A stretch of DNA of 39,239 bases from an uncultured Fluviicola sp. (GCA_913009205.1 CAJVYC010000024.1:1-39239), one strand, 5' to 3'; numbered from the stretch's first letter, positions 16,326 to 25,842 are shown. A program made the numbers and translations. Notes: a model not told the origin generated them from the letters alone.

Positions 16326-18101
16326 ATGAAAAAGATTTTAATCGGTATTATGAGTTGCCTTGCATTTACTGTAAGTGCTCAAACGTATACCTTCACAACA
16401 GCTGGAACTTCAGGAACGAATGGACCAGATCAAACTGCAGTTGACGCGGCATACCTTGCGACAAATTTAAATGGTCTTGTTACCATTAATACACAGGGAA
16501 TTCAAGAATGGACCGTACCATCTTCAGGAACGTATCAAATTCAAGCAATTGGCGCAAGTGGAGGATCTCACGCAACACTTTCAGGCCATGGAGCGCTAAT
16601 TTCAGGGGACGTTTACCTAACAATGGGAACAACTCTTTATATTCTTGCTGGACAAATGGGTTCTCAATATGCAGCAACTAATTCTGATGGAGGCGGAGGA
16701 GGATCTTTTATCACTGATGGAACTGATTTATTAGTAGCTGCTGGCGGGGGAGGCGGCAGTGCACAAAACCCTAATTCAAATCAGGATGCAAGCTTAACTG
16801 CTGCAGTAACAAATGGTGCTGCATCACAATTTGGAAGTGCGGGAGCTGGATATTCTACAAATGGCATTCATTTGACTTATGGAATATATACTACAGTTGC
16901 TCAAAGCTTTACCAATGGAGGTAATGGTCAAGGTGGCGGACAAGCTGGTGGATGGCCTGGAGCTGGATACGGAGATGGTGGATTTGGAGGCGGAGGTTCT
17001 GCTTGCGCTTGTTCAACTGGCGGCGGTGGCGGCGGTGGCGGATTTTCTGGCGGTGGCGGCGGAACTGATAGCCCTTACATTTCAGGCTTTGGTGGAAGTT
17101 CTTATACAATAGGTTCTGCTACAAATGTTACTTCTTCTATACAACCAGGATTAGGTGACGGGTCAGTAACTATTATCTCACTATGCACACCAACAATACT
17201 TGCGGCTGATCTCGCTTCATTAGTTGATATTACTGGACAATGTTCATCTACGCCAATGACCCCAACAGCAACGAACAATTGCGGAGGCATATTTGATGGT
17301 GTTCCAGATGTTGCTTTTCCTATTACTACTCCAGGAACTACAGTTGTTACTTGGACATATAATGATGGACAAGGAAACACTACATCACAATTACAAAACG
17401 TAATACTTGCAGATACTATAGCTCCTATAGCTGATATTACTAGTTTACCAGATTTAGTTGACATGTGTGAGGTAAACTCAGTAACTGCACCAACTGCTAC
17501 TGATAACTGCATGGGAACAATAACGGGAACAACAACTACAACTTTCCCAATTTCTGTCCCAGGTGCTTCAGTAATTACATGGACATTTGATGATGGTTCA
17601 GGAAACATAAGTACTCAAACTCAAAATGTTCTCAACGGAGCTATTGACAATGTAATTCAACTGGTTGGATCTCAATTAAACGCTACAGCACTCGTTGCAG
17701 GTTACCAATGGCTGGATTGTGAAGCAAATTATGCAATAATTCCAGGTGAAGTAAATCAATTTTACGATGCAACAACGACTGGAACTTACGCTGCAGAGAT
17801 CACTCAAGGTGGTTGTGTAGATACTTCAGAATGTATTTTGGTTGACTTCACTGCTATTGATGAAATGCAAATTGAAAGCATGAACATCTACCCGAATCCT
17901 TCAACTGGAGCATTCACAATTTCTTCATCAGATGTTATTGAATCAATTGAAGTATTTGATATTCTTGGAAGAACAATTTCACTTCCAATCAACCTTAATA
18001 ACGGTTCTGTAGACGGTTCTGAATTGGTTAATGGAAACTACATGGTGACTATTAAAACAAATAAAGGAATCTTCGCGAAAGAAATTATTATCCTGAATTA
18101 A
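16326..18101 (+). CDS. T9SS cargo with ALK/LTK-type glycine-rich domain and HYR-like repeats
   Basis: A signal peptide (MKKILIGIMSCLAFTVSA) precedes a domain opening QTYTFTTAGTSGTNGP. It then has GIQEWTVPSSGTYQIQAIGASGG, TLYILAGQMG, DGGGGGSFI, LLVAAGGGGGS and a long oligoglycine tract (about 195-250) with a CACS pair, ending DGSVTII. This layout matches the glycine-rich domain of animal ALK/LTK receptors and its bacterial relatives (PF12810-like). Two HYR-like beta modules follow (about 290-360 and 368-435), each with a CxxxxxxPTATxNC stretch and VTWTYxDGxGN. Next come a QWLDC...CVDTSECILVDFTAIDE Ig-like segment and a T9SS tail from NIYPNPSTGAF. It is paralogous along its whole length to the reverse-strand gene at 33335. 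A surface structural or adhesive role is inferred. Confidence 0.88.
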   Translation: MKKILIGIMSCLAFTVSAQTYTFTTAGTSGTNGPDQTAVDAAYLATNLNGLVTINTQGIQEWTVPSSGTYQIQAIGASGGSHATLSGHGALISGDVYLTMGTTLYILAGQMGSQYAATNSDGGGGGSFITDGTDLLVAAGGGGGSAQNPNSNQDASLTAAVTNGAASQFGSAGAGYSTNGIHLTYGIYTTVAQSFTNGGNGQGGGQAGGWPGAGYGDGGFGGGGSACACSTGGGGGGGGFSGGGGGTDSPYISGFGGSSYTIGSATNVTSSIQPGLGDGSVTIISLCTPTILAADLASLVDITGQCSSTPMTPTATNNCGGIFDGVPDVAFPITTPGTTVVTWTYNDGQGNTTSQLQNVILADTIAPIADITSLPDLVDMCEVNSVTAPTATDNCMGTITGTTTTTFPISVPGASVITWTFDDGSGNISTQTQNVLNGAIDNVIQLVGSQLNATALVAGYQWLDCEANYAIIPGEVNQFYDATTTGTYAAEITQGGCVDTSECILVDFTAIDEMQIESMNIYPNPSTGAFTISSSDVIESIEVFDILGRTISLPINLNNGSVDGSELVNGNYMVTIKTNKGIFAKEIIILN

Positions 18102-18125
18102 AGGAAAACATCTTTTATAGATTCG

Positions 18126-18158
18126 AAAAGGCTGCTTGAAAGAGTGGCCTTTTTTTTT
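18126..18158 (+). terminator. Intrinsic terminator after glycine-rich cargo gene
   Basis: AAAAGGC (18126-18132) pairs with GCCTTTT (18147-18153) across a 14-base loop, and the T-run continues to 18158. It lies 25 bases after the stop codon. Confidence 0.7.
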
Positions 18159-18246
18159 ATATCTTATGACCTTATTCTATCATAAAAATGAATTTTTGTA
18201 AGTATGGTGAAAGTGTTTCGTCGAAAGAATAAGTAAAAAAGAACGA

Positions 18247-19575
18247 ATGATAATAATAATCGGGAATGGAATTTCAGGAGTAACTGCAGCAAGAAACATT
18301 CGTAAACGAAGTGCTGACCCCATTACTATTATTTCTGCTGAATCGAAGTACTTCTTTTCAAGAACTGCGCTCATGTATGTTTACATGGGACACATGAAGT
18401 TTGAACACATACAGCCCTATGAGAATCATTTTTGGGAAGACAATAAAATCGATCTTCTTCATGCAAAAGTAGATTCAATCGATACGAGCAGCAATTCAAT
18501 TACAATGGTAAATGGAGATCAATTCTCCTATTCAAAATTGATCCTTGCTACGGGATCAAAGCCCAATAAGTTCGGTTGGAAAGGACAAGATGCAAAACGC
18601 GTTGGTGGCCTTTACTCAAAGCAAGATCTAGAATATGCTGAAAAATATTCGGTTGGTTTAAAAACTGCTGTCATTATAGGAGGCGGATTGATTGGAATCG
18701 AATTGGCAGAAATGTTCTTGTCAAGAAATATTAAAGTTCACTTCTTAGTTAGAGAAAAATACTTTTGGAATGGAGTGCTTCCCAATCAGGACTCCAGTTT
18801 CATAATGGATCATATTTCCAAACACCATGGATTGATCATGCACTATGAAAATGAGTTAGATGAGATCATGACCAACGAAAACAACGAGGCGATTGCAATC
18901 AAAACAAAACTGGGAGAAACGATAGAGTGCCAATTTGTTGGATTGACAGCAGGCGTTTCGCCGAACATCTCGCTTCTTAAATCGAGCGGTATTGAAACAA
19001 ATCGTGGAATAATGATCAACTGTCATTTTGAGACTTCTGCGAAAGATGTCTACGCTATTGGCGATTGCGCTGAATTTAGAGATCCAGTTCCCGGACGTCG
19101 CCCAATAGAGCAGGTTTGGTATACAGGGAAAATCATGGGGGAGTTAATTGCTAAAAACGTAACAGGCGAGCGTTGCGAATATACTCCGGGGCAATGGTTT
19201 AATTCTGCTAAATTTTTTGATATTGAATATCAAACCTATGGAAACGTTTTAAGCACTTTACCAGAAGGCCAAGAAGAATTTGTATACAAGCACGACAAAA
19301 ATGAAATATTACTTCACTTTGTTTTCGAGAAAGAAAGTAGAAAGTTCATCGGTATAAACAACTTCGGAATCCGCATGAGGCACCTTGTATTTAATGAGTG
19401 GCTAATTACCGATGCGACAATCGAAGATGTTCTTTTGGATTTAAAATCTGCGAATTTCGACCCCGAATTTCACACGAAATATGAAGATGATATGATTAAG
19501 CAATTCAATGCCAAATTCAATACACAATTAGTATCTAACAAGCCAAAGTGGTGGCAAAATATTTTGGCGAAATGA
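18247..19575 (+). CDS. FAD/NAD(P)-dependent pyridine nucleotide-disulfide family oxidoreductase
   Basis: This 442-residue cytosolic flavoprotein is the first gene of a five-gene run. It has an N-terminal FAD dinucleotide fold (IIIIGNGISGVTAARNIR), FFSRTALMYVYMG in the position of the substrate or redox loop, and LILATGSKPN. A second Rossmann motif follows for NAD(P)H (AVIIGGGLIGIELAEMF), then the C-terminal FAD motif DVYAIGDCAEF. No CxxxxC redox disulfide is present, so it resembles the ferredoxin/rubredoxin reductase and NirB-like branch rather than glutathione or lipoamide reductases. It overlaps the polyferredoxin gene by ATGA, suggesting it feeds electrons from NAD(P)H to that protein. 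Electron partner and direction are inferred from context. Confidence 0.9.
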   Translation: MIIIIGNGISGVTAARNIRKRSADPITIISAESKYFFSRTALMYVYMGHMKFEHIQPYENHFWEDNKIDLLHAKVDSIDTSSNSITMVNGDQFSYSKLILATGSKPNKFGWKGQDAKRVGGLYSKQDLEYAEKYSVGLKTAVIIGGGLIGIELAEMFLSRNIKVHFLVREKYFWNGVLPNQDSSFIMDHISKHHGLIMHYENELDEIMTNENNEAIAIKTKLGETIECQFVGLTAGVSPNISLLKSSGIETNRGIMINCHFETSAKDVYAIGDCAEFRDPVPGRRPIEQVWYTGKIMGELIAKNVTGERCEYTPGQWFNSAKFFDIEYQTYGNVLSTLPEGQEEFVYKHDKNEILLHFVFEKESRKFIGINNFGIRMRHLVFNEWLITDATIEDVLLDLKSANFDPEFHTKYEDDMIKQFNAKFNTQLVSNKPKWWQNILAK

Positions 19576-21521
19576 GTAAAATGATCGACGATAACTTATC
19601 AATAGCAGGAGATCAATCTCAAGAAATGAGTTGGAAAGCCAAGCTAAGTATTACACTTCTAGTGATTGGCTTATCGCTATTCTCTTGGGCGATTTACAAA
19701 GATGCTAAGGGACTTTCTTATTTGAAAATAATTGGATTTCTGCTAACCGCGGCAGGTTCTGGACTTTTCTTCAGTAAGAAATGGTATTACTCCGTTGGAA
19801 GTGTTTTATTCATCTTAGGAATAGTAGCCGTGTACTATGGATATACATTCCAAGGTTCAAAACTCAAAGACTTAAGGCTCGCTTATGTTCTTCCAGGATT
19901 TGCATCCATGTTTCTCGGGTCTTTGTTTTTCACTTTCGATCCGTCAAAGCGATTCGGCTTCCTTAACAACTATAGCAAAAGCTTAAATTGGCCGCAGAGC
20001 ATTGGGATATTAATGGCCCTTGGTGGAGTTGGGATTTTATTCGTCGCTTGGCTCGGCCAGATAAACTTAAATCCATCGTGGGTATATTTCTCATTATCTC
20101 TTGGTCTCATGGCTCTTGGTATTTTAACCTACACGTATGGCACATACGCTGGACGTACAGCAGGAATAAAGAACAACCATGTCATGTTCAATTCGCTTAC
20201 GAGCCGCGGCGCTATTGGCTTTGCTTTTGGAATCTTACTTACAATGTTCTACATCCAACTGTATTGGAACGGAGATTCGCTTGCCGAACTGATTTCACTT
20301 TTTGATGTTTATTCACAATTTAGACGCGGAACACCAGCTGATCAATGGTTCGTTTATGGAACGTTGTATAGCTTCGTAATTCTATTCTTAGGAATAAAAT
20401 TCATCATCAAATACAGACACAGTAAATATCATTTAATACGTACAGTTGTTGTTATCCTTTCTCAATTAATCCTTGCAGATTTAATTCCAAGTATCATGGA
20501 CGCGATGAATTCTGTGGATGGGAAATCTGTTTACGTTGGATACAACTCGAATCCGATAGCATCATGGCCATTAAACTACGAAGGATTCACTGGATCTAAA
20601 ATTCAAGCTCAGACCTACTCTGCAGACCAGGCTATTGGTATGGCTTACTTTTTCTGGGGATTAATTCTATTCTTGGTTGTTACGCCAATCGTGACGTATT
20701 ACGTAGGTAAAAGATGGTATTGCTCATGGTTCTGTGGATGTGGTGGCCTTGCTGAAACTGCAGGAGATAGCTTTAGACACCTTTCTAACAAAAGCGTAAA
20801 AGCATGGAAAATTGAACGCTGGGTAATTCATTCAGTCATGGTTTTCGTCTTGTTAATGACAATAGCCACTTTGTATTCCTACTTAACAAAAAAAGAATTT
20901 GAAATAGGATTTTTCACATTGAATAAAGTCACATTCTACATTTCCGTTGTTGCGCTATCTCTTGCGAGTGCAACAGTTCTTTATTTAGGATACCGCAAAT
21001 ATGGAAAGAAACACAAGTTCCTATTGGTTGGAGTTATCATTTTCATTTTCATCATTGTATTCATGACAATCGCCTTTCTTGCTGGGAAAAGTGATCTATT
21101 CCTTATCAGCAGTAAGTCAATCAAAACGGCCTATGGGTTTTTCATTGGCGCTGCGTTCTCTGGTGTAATCGGAGTTGGCTTCTACCCTGTTCTTGGGAAC
21201 AGAGTATGGTGTCGATTCGGTTGTCCAATGGCGGGTTACATGGGATTGTTCCAACGTTTTAAATCTCGATTTAGAATTACAACAAACGGTGCTCAATGTA
21301 TCTCATGTGGGAATTGCTCAACGTATTGCGAGCAAGGAATTGATGTCAGAGCATACGCTCAGAAAGGTGAAAACATTGTTCGCTCTAGCTGCGTTGGATG
21401 TGGAGTTTGTTCTTCAGTTTGCCCTAGAGGTGTTCTTAAATTAGAAAACGGTCCTGAAGAAGGTCGATTTGATGGGAATCCTTTGGAAATTACTAAGGAT
21501 GGAGTGAAATTGAATATGTAA
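19572..21521 (+). CDS. Polytopic membrane 4Fe-4S polyferredoxin (NapH/NosR/CcoG-like)
   Basis: The start is the ATG at 19572, which overlaps the upstream TGA as ATGA; an ATG at 19548 would overlap by 28 bases. The 649-residue product has about twelve hydrophobic segments. Near residue 384 is RWYCSWFCGCGG and near 547 is RVWCRFGCPMAGYMGLFQR, the paired Fer4_5-type cysteine motifs of NapH, NosR and CcoG membrane proteins. Two ferredoxin motifs follow, CISCGNCSTYC (from 576) and CVGCGVCSSVC (from 607), each completing a [4Fe-4S] site; the first has CEQ in place of the usual CP. The protein would carry electrons between the flavoprotein and something at or across the inner membrane. No FMN-binding domain of NosR type is seen. 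The final acceptor is unknown. Confidence 0.88.
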   Translation: MSKMIDDNLSIAGDQSQEMSWKAKLSITLLVIGLSLFSWAIYKDAKGLSYLKIIGFLLTAAGSGLFFSKKWYYSVGSVLFILGIVAVYYGYTFQGSKLKDLRLAYVLPGFASMFLGSLFFTFDPSKRFGFLNNYSKSLNWPQSIGILMALGGVGILFVAWLGQINLNPSWVYFSLSLGLMALGILTYTYGTYAGRTAGIKNNHVMFNSLTSRGAIGFAFGILLTMFYIQLYWNGDSLAELISLFDVYSQFRRGTPADQWFVYGTLYSFVILFLGIKFIIKYRHSKYHLIRTVVVILSQLILADLIPSIMDAMNSVDGKSVYVGYNSNPIASWPLNYEGFTGSKIQAQTYSADQAIGMAYFFWGLILFLVVTPIVTYYVGKRWYCSWFCGCGGLAETAGDSFRHLSNKSVKAWKIERWVIHSVMVFVLLMTIATLYSYLTKKEFEIGFFTLNKVTFYISVVALSLASATVLYLGYRKYGKKHKFLLVGVIIFIFIIVFMTIAFLAGKSDLFLISSKSIKTAYGFFIGAAFSGVIGVGFYPVLGNRVWCRFGCPMAGYMGLFQRFKSRFRITTNGAQCISCGNCSTYCEQGIDVRAYAQKGENIVRSSCVGCGVCSSVCPRGVLKLENGPEEGRFDGNPLEITKDGVKLNM

Positions 21522-21541
21522 ATTCGCACTTTCAAATCTAC

Positions 21542-22231
21542 ATGAGTACACCGATAATTACTGTAATAATTCCTGCCTTTAACGAAGAGAAATCTATCGG
21601 AAAGGTTGTTTCCGACATTCCTCGTGATCTAATTGAACACGTTATTGTTGTCAACAACAATTCAAACGACAATACTGTTGAGGTTGCAAAATCAGCTGGA
21701 GCAATTGTTCTGGATGAACCAAGAAGAGGTTATGGATGGGCCTGTCTGAAGGGGATTGAAAAATCGAGAGAACTGAAGACCGATATTGTTGTTTTCATGG
21801 ATGGCGATTATTCAGATTACCCGGAAGAAATAGTTAAGGTGATTGCGCCAATTCTGGAAGACAATCATGACATGGTGATTGGATCTAGAGTACTTGGAAA
21901 ACGTGAAAAAGGATCCTTAACTCCGCAGCAAGTATTTGGAAACTGGTTAGCTACCAAATTAATTCGTTTTTTTTATGGCGCTCGATTTACGGACTTGGGC
22001 CCATTTCGAGCAATAAAAAGTGATGCACTTGAACAACTCAAAATGGCTGATAAAACCTATGGTTGGACGATCGAAATGCAGATCAAAGCATCCAAAGAAA
22101 AAATGAAATTCTGTGAGGTTCCAGTGAATTACAGAAAACGCATAGGTGTATCAAAAGTAAGTGGCACTATAAAAGGAACTGTACTTGCGGGAATAAAGAT
22201 TATATTTGCCATTTTTAAATATCGTTTTTAA
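21542..22231 (+). CDS. Family 2 glycosyltransferase (polyprenyl-phosphate sugar synthase-like)
   Basis: This 229-residue cytosolic GT-A enzyme has TVIIPAFNEEKSIGKVV at the N-terminus, HVIVVNNNSNDNT for nucleotide-sugar binding and the metal-binding FMDGDYSD in DXD position. Acceptor and catalytic segments are GSRVLGKREKGSLTPQQVFGNWLATKLI, TDLGPFRAIKSDAL, YGWTIEMQIKA and VPVNYRKRIGVSKVSGT. The last two are typical of DPM1-like and DPG-synthase-like enzymes that load a sugar onto a polyprenyl phosphate. It has no transmembrane segment. It starts 20 bases after the polyferredoxin stop. In this operon it could make the lipid-linked donor used by the GT-C protein encoded at 24165; that is inference. 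Confidence 0.88.
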   Translation: MSTPIITVIIPAFNEEKSIGKVVSDIPRDLIEHVIVVNNNSNDNTVEVAKSAGAIVLDEPRRGYGWACLKGIEKSRELKTDIVVFMDGDYSDYPEEIVKVIAPILEDNHDMVIGSRVLGKREKGSLTPQQVFGNWLATKLIRFFYGARFTDLGPFRAIKSDALEQLKMADKTYGWTIEMQIKASKEKMKFCEVPVNYRKRIGVSKVSGTIKGTVLAGIKIIFAIFKYRF

Positions 22232-22276
22232 GCGAGAAAATATTTTTACGATTTGAAGGAAATAAAAGAACCACGA

Positions 22277-24160
22277 ATGTTCAAAATCTGTTTGGTAGTA
22301 TTTGGTCTACTTTTAACGAGTACTATGTACGCGCAAAAAACAGTAGTTAAGGGAAATATCATTGACGTGAAAACGCGCAGCGTTCTTAGCAATGTAAATC
22401 TGACCATCAAAAGTGAAAATTCATATAAAGAGTATACCTCTAAAACCAATAAAAAAGGAGATTATATTTTTAATGATATTCCTTATGGAGAATATGATTT
22501 AGTCATTACAGATGAAACGTACAATAAATCAACGTCTCATTTCATTCTAACTGAAGAAGAGCATTCTAAAGGTTATAGTTTTAATCCAATCGCTTTAGGA
22601 CGTAAAGTAACTTGGCTATTAGACTGGGGAGACGCTGGGGGAATTGAGCACTATTGGTCGCACCTTTTAAGTAAAGTAATAATATTCCTTTATTTCGGCT
22701 GTTTAGTTCTAGTTCTGTTCTACAGTATCCTACAACTTTCTTTGGCTGTTGCATATGTTCGCAATAAAAGAAAAAAGAAAAATCAACCAGAATTATTTTC
22801 TCCAGCACCTGTATATGATCCGGCAACAACTCCAAAAGTAACTATACAGTTACCAATGTTTAATGAATTATATGTTGCAGAAAGAATTATTGAAACTGCA
22901 GCTGCTTTCGATTACCCCGCTGATAAATTACAAATCCAAGTTTTGGATGATTCTACAGATGAAACTGTTGACGTAATTGCGAAGAAGGTAGCTGAAGTTC
23001 AAGCTAGAGGTATAAATATTCAACACATTCATAGAGTTGATAGAACAGGTTATAAAGCAGGAGCTTTGGATGATGCAATGGATCAAGTTGAAGGTGAATT
23101 CATCGCAATATTTGATGCCGATTTCATTCCATACCCTGATTTCCTTCAAAAAACAATGCCTCACTTCAATCATGATAAAGTAGGTGTTGTTCAGACAAGA
23201 TGGGGACATATTAATAAAGATTATTCGATTCTTACAGAATTACAAGCCTTTGGCCTTAATGGACACTTCGCAATTGAGCAAGGTGGTCGAAACGCATCAG
23301 GACACTTCATCAACTTTAACGGAACTGGTGGTATTTGGCGGAAAGAATGTATCGCTTCAGCAGGTGGTTGGGAACATGACACTTTAACTGAAGATTTAGA
23401 TTTGAGCTACCGTGCTCAACTTAAAGGATGGCAATTTAGATATTTAGAAGATGTTATTGCACCAGCTGAGTTACCTATTACAATGTCGGCATTGAAAAGC
23501 CAGCAGCACAGATGGATGAAAGGTGGAGCAGAATGTTTTATCAAGATGCGTAGACGTATTGCTTTTACCAAAGGAGTGAAAATGGGTGATCGTATCCACG
23601 GTATGTCTCACTTATTTAACTCTTCAGTATTCATTTTCATTTTAATGATGTCTTTATTAAGCCTACCTGTTTTACACATTAAAGATAGCTTTTCGGACTT
23701 GAATTTTGTACTTCAATATGGAGCAGTATTCTTAGTAAGTACGGTGTTCTTAATGTTCTATTACTGGCATTCTTACAGAGATAAAACAAGCAACACTTTT
23801 GTATCATTGATAAAATTTGTCGCTCGATTCTTCCAATTCTTGATGGTATCTATGGGATTAGCTTTAAACAATAGTGTTGCTGTAATGGAAGGGTATCTTG
23901 GAATCAAAAGTTCTTTTGTTAGAACTCCTAAGTTTAATGTTAATGTTAAAAGTGAATTCACTGGAAACAAATATGATAAAAAGAGTATCTCAATCCTAAA
24001 CATTGGAGAAGGAATTCTAATGCTACTTTTCGCCTTTACAACAATAAACCGTACCATTTATGGTGATTTAGGAATGGTTCCTTTCCACCTGATGCTAACG
24101 ATCGGTTACGGTTTAGTATTCTTTTATTCAATCTCTGAATTAAGAACTAAAAAAGCATAA
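22277..24160 (+). CDS. Cellulose synthase-like membrane GT2 fused to secreted carboxypeptidase-regulatory-like domain
   Basis: The start is the ATG at 22277 (627 residues), which opens a signal peptide (MFKICLVVFGLLLTSTMYAQ); the TTG at 22253 is less likely. Residues 21-100 form a CarboxypepD_reg/CnaB-like beta sandwich (VKGNIIDVKTRSVLSNVNLTI, GDYIFNDIPYGEYDL). A helix-rich membrane stretch (about 130-160) follows. Next comes a GT2 catalytic domain of the CESA/glucosylceramide synthase type: QLPMFNE, VLDDSTDET, DAD at 280-282, FNGTGGIWRKE, TED at 371-373 and QQHRW at 409-413, then several C-terminal membrane helices. All catalytic motifs of processive GT2 enzymes are present. The export-type leader ahead of a cytosolic catalytic domain is unusual and implies an N-out topology. 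Confidence 0.88.
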   Translation: MFKICLVVFGLLLTSTMYAQKTVVKGNIIDVKTRSVLSNVNLTIKSENSYKEYTSKTNKKGDYIFNDIPYGEYDLVITDETYNKSTSHFILTEEEHSKGYSFNPIALGRKVTWLLDWGDAGGIEHYWSHLLSKVIIFLYFGCLVLVLFYSILQLSLAVAYVRNKRKKKNQPELFSPAPVYDPATTPKVTIQLPMFNELYVAERIIETAAAFDYPADKLQIQVLDDSTDETVDVIAKKVAEVQARGINIQHIHRVDRTGYKAGALDDAMDQVEGEFIAIFDADFIPYPDFLQKTMPHFNHDKVGVVQTRWGHINKDYSILTELQAFGLNGHFAIEQGGRNASGHFINFNGTGGIWRKECIASAGGWEHDTLTEDLDLSYRAQLKGWQFRYLEDVIAPAELPITMSALKSQQHRWMKGGAECFIKMRRRIAFTKGVKMGDRIHGMSHLFNSSVFIFILMMSLLSLPVLHIKDSFSDLNFVLQYGAVFLVSTVFLMFYYWHSYRDKTSNTFVSLIKFVARFFQFLMVSMGLALNNSVAVMEGYLGIKSSFVRTPKFNVNVKSEFTGNKYDKKSISILNIGEGILMLLFAFTTINRTIYGDLGMVPFHLMLTIGYGLVFFYSISELRTKKA

Positions 24161-24164
24161 CTCT

Positions 24165-25514
24165 ATGTTATCCAATACTTCTTGGGTAACTCGCATTGCT
24201 TCTTTAGTATTTCTCTTATCGATATTTACCATTAATTGGGAATCAGATCGAACACAGCTGGCAACATTATTTACAGCCTATTCGCTTGCTTTTATAGCAT
24301 ACCTAGTTCTAATTCAACAACGCGATCTAAAATTCAATCAATTGGCCGTGCTCGCGATATCTGCACAAGTAATCTCGATGTTGTTTGAACCGTATTTGTC
24401 AAATGATTATTATCGATTTCTCTGGGACGGCGAAATGGCTTGGAACTCAATCAACGCATTTGATTATAAACCAACCGAAGTAATTCGTCAACCTTTTTTA
24501 AGAGACAACGCCTACATCCAAGACATCTATGGAGGAATGAGTGATTTGTCGAGGAAAAATTACAGCTGCTATCCAACCGTCAATCAATCGTACTTTATTG
24601 GAGCGACTGCATTCTCCTCCTCAATTGTGATCAACACATTCTTACTGAAATCACTAATCGTTTTGACGGAACTCGTCGGAGCAATTTACTTACTGAAAAC
24701 ACTTCGTCTTCTTAATTTTTCAAGCAATCGAATTTGGATCTTATTTCTAAATCCCCTTTGGATCGTCGAATGCACCGGAAATGTTCACTTTGAAGGTGTG
24801 ATGATCTCATTCTTATTCATAGCATTGTATTTCATTCTTCAGAAGAAAGCTACTCTTGGAGGGTCCTGGCTGGCCATAGCTGTCCAAATCAAACTCGTTC
24901 CATTGATCTTCCTTCCCTTCTTTTTAAGATACTTAGGATGGACAAAAACTATCCTATTGTCAATTATGACCGTTGGACTCGCTCTTAGTATTGGACTCAT
25001 TCATCTGGATACTGCTAACATTGCGAACTTTCTTAAAAGCCTAACACTTTACTTTAACGTCTTCGAATTCAACTCTCTAATCTTCTACAACTATATTGAA
25101 TACGGCAAGACAATTAACGAATGGAATCCAATTAAAATTTATGGACCTCGCTTGTCACAACTTTCTTTTTTCCTTGTTTTGGTTCAAGCTTTTTGGGGAA
25201 ACACCAATACTTGGCAAAAATTGATGAGTCGAATAACGGTAGCGTTTTTTATCTATTTACTCTTCGCAACAACAGTTCATCCTTGGTACATTCTGCCAGT
25301 TCTGGCCATTTCTCTTTTCACGAATTACAGCTTTCCAATTATTTGGTCGTTCCTGATTTTCTTTTCCTATGTGATATACGCTCTGGATACAAGCTCTGCT
25401 ATTGAAGCTCGAACAATCGTCACAATTGAATATATTATCGTAATCGCAGTTTTCCTTTACGAAATAATTCGGAAACGTCCTTTGCTTTCCTTTCTTGCAG
25501 TTCAGAAAAAATAA
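24165..25514 (+). CDS. GT-C fold membrane mannosyltransferase-like protein
   Basis: This 449-residue polytopic protein has ten or more hydrophobic helices. The first extracytoplasmic loop carries LSNDYYRFLWDGEMAWNSINAFDY (Asp81 and nearby). This is the D.YRY.WDG pattern of bacterial polyprenyl-phosphate-mannose dependent GT-C enzymes (MptB/DUF2029/GT87-like), where the Asp is the candidate catalytic base. NPLWIVECTGNVHFEG and VHPWYILPVL are further family-typical stretches. It starts four bases after the upstream GT2 stop and closes the operon. The donor would be a polyprenyl-linked sugar, possibly produced by the GT2 at 21542; the acceptor is unknown. The family is reasonably sure, the sugar is not. 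Confidence 0.82.
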   Translation: MLSNTSWVTRIASLVFLLSIFTINWESDRTQLATLFTAYSLAFIAYLVLIQQRDLKFNQLAVLAISAQVISMLFEPYLSNDYYRFLWDGEMAWNSINAFDYKPTEVIRQPFLRDNAYIQDIYGGMSDLSRKNYSCYPTVNQSYFIGATAFSSSIVINTFLLKSLIVLTELVGAIYLLKTLRLLNFSSNRIWILFLNPLWIVECTGNVHFEGVMISFLFIALYFILQKKATLGGSWLAIAVQIKLVPLIFLPFFLRYLGWTKTILLSIMTVGLALSIGLIHLDTANIANFLKSLTLYFNVFEFNSLIFYNYIEYGKTINEWNPIKIYGPRLSQLSFFLVLVQAFWGNTNTWQKLMSRITVAFFIYLLFATTVHPWYILPVLAISLFTNYSFPIIWSFLIFFSYVIYALDTSSAIEARTIVTIEYIIVIAVFLYEIIRKRPLLSFLAVQKK

Positions 25515-25584
25515 ATTTGTAGTTTATAGTTGAGTCGTGGCACTTTCCGATCCCTAATCAAAAGCCAGTCCATAGAAAGGTCGG

Positions 25585-25842
25585 CTACTTTTTCTCCTTT
25601 TTAATTTTTCGCTCTGGAACAGGATCATGACCATGTCCACCGCAAGGGTTGCAAGAAGCAATTCGTTTTATCCCCAAATAAACACCCTTAATTGGTCCCC
25701 AAACTTTAATGGCTTCAATCGTATAGGAAGAACATGTTGGAGTATATCTGCACGTCTGCGGAAATATAGGACTGATGATCCATTGGTAAATTTTTACCAA
25801 AAAAATGAAAGGCCAACCTAAAACTGTTCGAATAACACTCAT
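25585..25842 (-). CDS. yidD: Membrane protein insertion efficiency factor YidD
   Basis: This 85-residue protein has the family signature [34 protein letters not shown] followed by [20 protein letters not shown]. The conserved Cys residues (CRYTPTC and CNPCGG) and the amphipathic N-terminus are all present. It is thought to help YidC insert inner-membrane proteins. It ends in a basic tail ([10 protein letters not shown]). It is not next to rnpA, rpmH or yidC here, which is common in Bacteroidota. It converges with the GT-C gene and diverges from the lytic transglycosylase gene. Confidence 0.96.
   Translation of the reverse strand: MSVIRTVLGWPFIFLVKIYQWIISPIFPQTCRYTPTCSSYTIEAIKVWGPIKGVYLGIKRIASCNPCGGHGHDPVPERKIKKEKK

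Noticed and set aside
16700-17100. Glycine-codon repeats as a CRISPR or minisatellite array
   Set aside because: The repeats are in phase with codons, vary in sequence and have no spacer regularity; they encode the Gly-rich domain.
16909-17109. Reverse-strand ORF rich in His, Arg and Gln opposite the glycine-rich tract
   Set aside because: It is the complement of GGC/GGT glycine codons in a clearly real gene; the composition is an artefact of that repeat.
17102-17608. Long reverse-strand ORF of 168 codons
   Set aside because: It lies wholly inside the 16326 cargo gene, whose reading frame has a signal peptide, repeats and a sorting domain.
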